From the NCBI GenBank assembly GCA_038502055.1, contig JAXRKN010000040.1, positions 4,836,001-4,900,000 on the forward strand: DNA of 64,000 bases, read 5' to 3'. Positions 59,731 to 64,000 of the stretch are shown piece by piece. The notes below the pieces were generated by a model. It saw only the letters and a list, made by a program, of their open reading frames with translations. It had not been told where the DNA came from and searched no databases. This DNA comes from Tanytarsus gracilentus (lineage: Eukaryota > Arthropoda > Insecta > Diptera > Chironomidae). A program made the translations under genes and the position numbers. The stretch's first letter is position 1. The number at the start of each line of letters is the position of its first letter.

Positions 59731-60423
59731 TTTAAAATGTAAAAAAGGGTTTTAAAATCTAAATTAAGCAAAAAGCTCCGAAATATTGTCAATTTTATGG
59801 AGGTCGATAATAATAAACTGAAAAAGGGGGAACTCGATAAAGTGTGACAGTGAAAATTATGTGCGCAGTTTTTTTAAAAAAATATTTTTAATTAATATTT
59901 TGAGTAAATAGCTCAAGTTAATCTTTTTGCAGTAATTTTTTGATACATAATCATTTTTTGCATTTTTTTTTTCAATATGAGTTTAATTATCTGGTAAATG
60001 AACGAAAAATCGTTAAACTTTGGTTACATTTAAATTATGCTTTAACATCATGTTTATTTTTCATGTGTAGTTTTCATAAATTTTAATAACTTTAATTCCG
60101 TCTTTCGTACACTCAACTGTATAGCTACTGTGTTGTCGTTCTCATCCAAACCACATCAAAACATTCAATCAGCTGATATGTTGCAAAATGTTGAAAAAGA
60201 AAACAAAACGAAGTCAAAAAAATCGATTTTTCATCAAAATTATAAAATCGTTGTCTTACTTTATAAACTAACCCCGTAAACAAACAAATCTTTTTACACT
60301 AATACCAAAGACGTACACGTGGATTTGATATATAAAGCAACCAGCAATCAGCTGATTTTATTAAGGAATATTTTTAAGCAATGAGTTAATGACATTTTAA
60401 TAAGTTTTTATAAGTTAAGGGAA
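59731..60423. promoter_or_regulatory. C2CD5 upstream region with two ATCAGCTGAT motifs
   Basis: About 690 bp between the C2CD5 ATG and the end of the dynactin p50 gene. Two exact copies of the palindrome ATCAGCTGAT lie at 60168-60177 and 60347-60356. They match the AWCAGCTGWT E-box type core-promoter motif known from Drosophila housekeeping promoters. The second copy abuts a - strand AATAAA (60357-60362) that is the likely polyadenylation signal of the dynactin gene. Confidence 0.5.
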
Positions 60424-61738
60424 TTATTTTTTGCCAGTTATTGCGATGACACGAGTTTCAAGTTTCTTGAATTCTTTCTTGACATTCTCATCATTTTCGA
60501 CAAATGCTTTTTGAACGCTTTGTAGCAATTCCTTGTTGCTTGCAATTCCCTTCATGATAATCATTTGCATTGCTTCGAGTTCAGCAAAGAGCTTACTGAA
60601 GTTTGCAGCTTAAAGATTTAAAAATTTATTAAAAAAATTTAAATTTTTAACCGTTAACTCACCATAAGAGTGCAATGCCTCTAATGTCTTCATTCGTTCC
60701 AACATATCAGGAAGAACTTTAACAATTGGTTCCGTGGACTTAGCTAGTTGATACAACTCGGTTATTTTTTGCTCTCTTTCACGATCGTTTCCGCCAGACG
60801 AGTCTTTAAATTGATCCATTTTCGTTGAAACATTTGCTAGCCGCTGTTCAATCACATCAAGTTGACTTGGCTGAAGTAATGCTGATCGAGTTGAGAGCTG
60901 TTGAACAGCCTCTAAGAGATTCTTCGTGTCTAGTGAGCTGTTGAGTCGTGACAGCTTCTCAGGTTTCGCACCCACAATTTGCTCAATCTTGCTGAGTTTA
61001 TGTTCGAGCTCTGACAATCTTGTCGAGTATCCGAGGTCATTTTGAGACTTTAATCTTATGAGCTCAGCTGCCGTTTCGGGTGCACCTTTTTTGTGCACGT
61101 CAACTTGAGAAATTAAATTCTTGAGAGCCTTATCAGACTGACCGCCAATTGCTTCCTCTAAATGCAAGCTATCGAGAATTTTCTTTGAATTTTGAACAAC
61201 TCTCGACATGGTGAAGTAAGCTTCATGCTCCTCCTTCGAAATGTTCTTGTCATTTTCGAGTGTTGTAATTTCTTCCATCAGCTCATTCATCTCGCATTGC
61301 AGTCGTTGACATTTTTGAACTGGATTCTCTTTTTCGCCCTCGCCAACAATCTCATACACGCCCGAACTAAAATTGAATTAATTAATCAAAGGAGTTTAAT
61401 TAAGTTTAAATAACTAACACAGCATTATATCCAATGCAACGTCTCTTGCCGATGCTCTCGCTAAAGTCAACATTTCCAATGAGATATTTTCCTTTAAATT
61501 TCGTGTAGGCATCGTTTGGATTTAAATTTGATCGGTCAATCAAATCGTTTTGAGCCTCTTCTTCATAATAATCGGGTTCATTTGACGGCACATCATCAGT
61601 TTCATAAACATCCTTCTCGTCTTGTGCCTTCACGATTGTAAAAATAATTATTTTAGTTATTTACTGCTTTTTATAATTTCGATTGAAATTATTTTTACTT
61701 ACGATGTAAGGCAAGTACTGAAACTTTGGATCCAACAT
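60424..61738 (-). CDS. DCTN2-p50: Dynactin subunit 2 (p50, dynamitin)
   Basis: Shoulder subunit of dynactin, the activator of cytoplasmic dynein. Exons 61738-61703, 61627-61419, 61366-60663 and 60608-60424 give 377 aa (human about 401). The N-terminus MLDPKFQYLPYI followed by AQDEKDVYETDDVP and NPNDAYTKFKGKY is the family signature. SESIGKRRCIGYNAV and YEIVGEGEKENPVQKCQRLQ follow. The rest is coiled coil (several heptad stretches from about residue 100), including LDVIEQRLANVSTKMDQF. It ends with LETRVIAITGKK. Exon 2 uses a GTTAGT donor. The gene is complete and lies between C2CD5 and edl, all on the same strand. Confidence 0.95.
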
Positions 61739-62140
61739 AATTAAATATTAAAAATTTCTTTATTTCTTGCTGAAAATAAAGATTTTAAAATTTTTTCAAT
61801 TCGGTGATGACTCAATTTTTTATCAACAAGAAATTTTTTTTGACATACCCCTCGCTGATTTGTGAATGCGGCTTTATAAAAATGTAAAGACGACTTTTTT
61901 GAAATTTTTTAACTGAAAACTAAAACGTGGTTTAATATTAATGAGTAAAATTTTTTTTAAAATTAAATTTTATTCAAATGCTCTTAAAAAATTTCAATTT
62001 TATTTTATGACTAGCATATCTTATAATTATAAAGATCAAAAGTTTTTAAATCTTACAAACTAAACTTATTCGGTAAATAAAAAGTAAGTTGAATATTTTT
62101 TACGGTTAACAAAACACCAAAATAAGCCTTAAAATTACTC
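61739..62140. other. Intergenic region, no gene seen
   Basis: About 400 bp between the dynactin p50 start and the edl stop, both on the - strand. It contains the dynactin promoter and the edl 3' end, with a - strand AATAAA near 61998. Nothing else recognised. Confidence 0.5.
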
Positions 62141-62590
62141 TTAATTAGTGGAGCTTAATGCTCTGCACAGTCTTAAGCGAAAGTCACGATAAAGCATTTT
62201 GCCACCCATAGGATATCGGTTCACGAACATTTCTAATGAAAAAAGGCAAAGTGCTTTTCCATTCATTCGAAAGCATTGATCAGCAATTTGTTCAATTCCT
62301 TCGTGAATTCCCTCGGATCGGCCAAGTGATAGAATCCATAATTTGACATCATTTCTGGTCCAGTCTCGAGGATCCATTGGCAAATCTTCTTGGGGTACAT
62401 TCTCGTAATTCATTGTCTTTACATGTAGCGGTTTGGTAAATTTTGTATTATCCGTGACAGATGTTTTCCAATTTTCATGCTCCGCGTGGCAATTCGACAC
62501 CGATCGAAGATCAATTGAGGCTGGAATACGGGAAAATAGACGTGCTCTATTATGGAGAGTGCTAGCGCTATTGTCGGCGGCGATTTGCAT
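62141..62590 (-). CDS. edl: SAM/Pointed-domain ETS modulator (Edl/Mae)
   Basis: 149 aa with a single SAM (Pointed) domain and no DNA-binding ETS domain. The domain (about residues 70-148) reads PMDPRDWTRNDVKLWILSLG, then FRMNGKALCLFSLEMFVNRY and ends YRDFRLRLCRALSS. In Drosophila, Edl/Mae binds the SAM domains of Yan and Pointed downstream of EGFR/MAPK and controls their activity. The frame stops directly after the SAM domain with no splice donor, which separates it from full-length ETS factors. A 3' splice site (TTTTTTTTCAG) 10 nt upstream of the ATG shows that a 5' UTR intron precedes it, so the promoter lies further right. Other SAM-only ETS relatives cannot be excluded. Confidence 0.83.
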   Translation of the reverse strand: MQIAADNSASTLHNRARLFSRIPASIDLRSVSNCHAEHENWKTSVTDNTKFTKPLHVKTMNYENVPQEDLPMDPRDWTRNDVKLWILSLGRSEGIHEGIEQIADQCFRMNGKALCLFSLEMFVNRYPMGGKMLYRDFRLRLCRALSSTN

Positions 62591-64000
62591 TTTGTCTATC
62601 TGAAAAAAAAGAGTTAAAAGGGAAAAAATTAAATGTCGTCATTTTTCAATCACATAGCTTAAAAAAGTTAACTTTCATTGTAACTCAATTTCCCGTAATT
62701 TATGTGATTGAGAAAAAAGAATTTGATAATGTATGATTTTTTTTGTTTTGTTGCTGCGGAAATTCCACAATGACAACAATTTTTTGCAGATTTTTTTTCT
62801 GCATCACATGATTGTCATTAAAATTCGATGAAAACAAGATTGTCGAAATTAAAAAGTATTCAAATTTTAAATTCAAGAGGTTAATGAAGACGAGAGGTTT
62901 TTGGATGATCTCAATGAGCGACTTTGAGCAATTGAAAATGTTTTCTACACAAAAATCAGATGACCGGCATGGCACTTAATAAATAATAAAGTTATTTTTA
63001 ATAGCAAATGTGTTCAACATCATCATGATGGCTTATCCGGAGTGTCGCTCGATACAGGAAAGGGAAATGTATTGAAAAGTTTTAGTTGATTTTTTTAGTT
63101 CAAAGGTACTTAAAATTTTTATTTTTATCAAATAAAATTCATCACTTTTTGAGAGAGAAATGTATAAAATTGTTGGAGGAAAAAGGAAATTGTGTTTCAT
63201 AGCAAAGAGACATCTCCATTTCCTGAGGAGGAATCTTTACGCTTGAGAGAGAAAATTTCCAAAAGAAATTATTTTTTATATTACGTCAACTTAGAGGGGT
63301 TAATAACCCAGGTTTTACACATAAGTGAATTAGCTTCCGTTATTTAAAATAATCAATCATAAAATATTTCGAATGATAAATGCCTTATTTATTAATTAAT
63401 CTCATCTGGTGAGAAAACAAGCTCTCTGTTATTACAAAACATTTCTTTTGTGACCGGCAATGACCATTCCATTCTTTGTTATTATTACCCATTATTTTCT
63501 TCTTTTTCGGGTTCTTTTTTGGAGGCATAAAAAATATCTTATTGAGCCATCGGGTCCGACAATACATATATTGACGTACTAATTATATGCTGCTTTAAAA
63601 ATATTTATGCTAGAAAATGTGGCTTCTATGTATTATTAAGCCGGATATTATTAATAAGGAAACTATAGGAAGGAAATACATTTAAAGATGATTCTAAGTG
63701 CCACGAAAATTCGCTCAGTAACCGAAAAAAGAGAAGAAGAAATGAATAAATCGGAGCAGCAGGATGTCGTCAATTCTGATTTTATGATCTAGTTGTAATT
63801 CCTTTTTTAATCAGGATGTAAGGAGAAAAAATTAGATTTTCAGTAGCAGTTGTGGAAAATAATTTATTTTTTCCATTGATGTTTTTTCAGAAATTAATTT
63901 TAAAATTTTAGAATAATTTTTTGCACAAAACTCGTCAAAATTTGCACTTGACACCAACCACCATGCACACAGCATGTCTAGCTTATTTAAATTTCATTTT
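62591..64000. other. Upstream region of edl, no further gene seen
   Basis: About 1.4 kb of AT-rich DNA. It starts with the 3' splice site of an edl 5' UTR intron (AG at 62600-62601), so part of it is probably intron. No coding frame, RNA gene or transposon was recognised up to the window end. Confidence 0.45.

Overview
The window reads as an AT-rich insect nuclear genome, most likely a dipteran and probably a nematoceran. Reasons: short introns of about 50-150 bp with GT-AG borders inside compact genes, long AT-rich intergenic DNA, poly-Gln/Asn tracts in a Phactr protein, an Edl/Mae-type SAM protein, DUF1091 and insect-type GST genes, and MITE-like elements. No bacterial or viral genes were seen. 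Gene models were assembled by hand from reading frames and splice signals and checked by phase closure. None has been tested against transcripts.

Left part (1-28 kb): a long + strand Phactr gene with two alternative first coding exons and a huge intron carrying G-rich, pyrimidine-rich and repeat-like DNA. Then phosphoserine phosphatase (-), the histone chaperone HIRA (-), and, divergent from HIRA across 422 bp, an ENKD1-like enkurin-domain protein (+). A ninjurin (+) and an unrecognised 301-aa single-pass membrane protein (+) follow.

Middle (29.5-48.4 kb): about 6.8 kb of apparently non-coding DNA with one MITE that has a perfect 8-bp target duplication. Then a selenium-binding protein/methanethiol oxidase gene (+), a second hAT-like MITE, and three related small four-helix membrane protein genes on the - strand (39981-40891, 45087-45902, 46090-47177). 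A fourth member lies at 52156-52832. Conserved motifs and shared intron phases mark these four as local duplicates. A DUF1091 secreted protein gene (-) sits among them.

The most unusual stretch is 48.56-50.53 kb. An 11-copy array of 18-bp units built on the palindrome GGGAAATTCCC (a consensus NF-kappaB/Rel site) lies 160-360 bp upstream of the DUF1091 start codon. Next to it is a 1.6-kb element with 26-bp terminal inverted repeats, filled with GGAA/TTCC tandem repeats in both orientations and with a tRNA-like sequence at its centre. This architecture resembles foldback (FB/Galileo-type) transposons.

Right part (50.6-64 kb): a delta-like glutathione S-transferase (+), the fourth small membrane protein (-), then a tight - strand run of housekeeping or signalling genes: C2CD5 (11 coding exons, 1,383 aa), dynactin p50/dynamitin (377 aa) and an Edl/Mae SAM-domain ETS modulator. 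No operon-like organisation or obvious shared pathway links the genes. The only local functional grouping is the duplicated membrane protein family.
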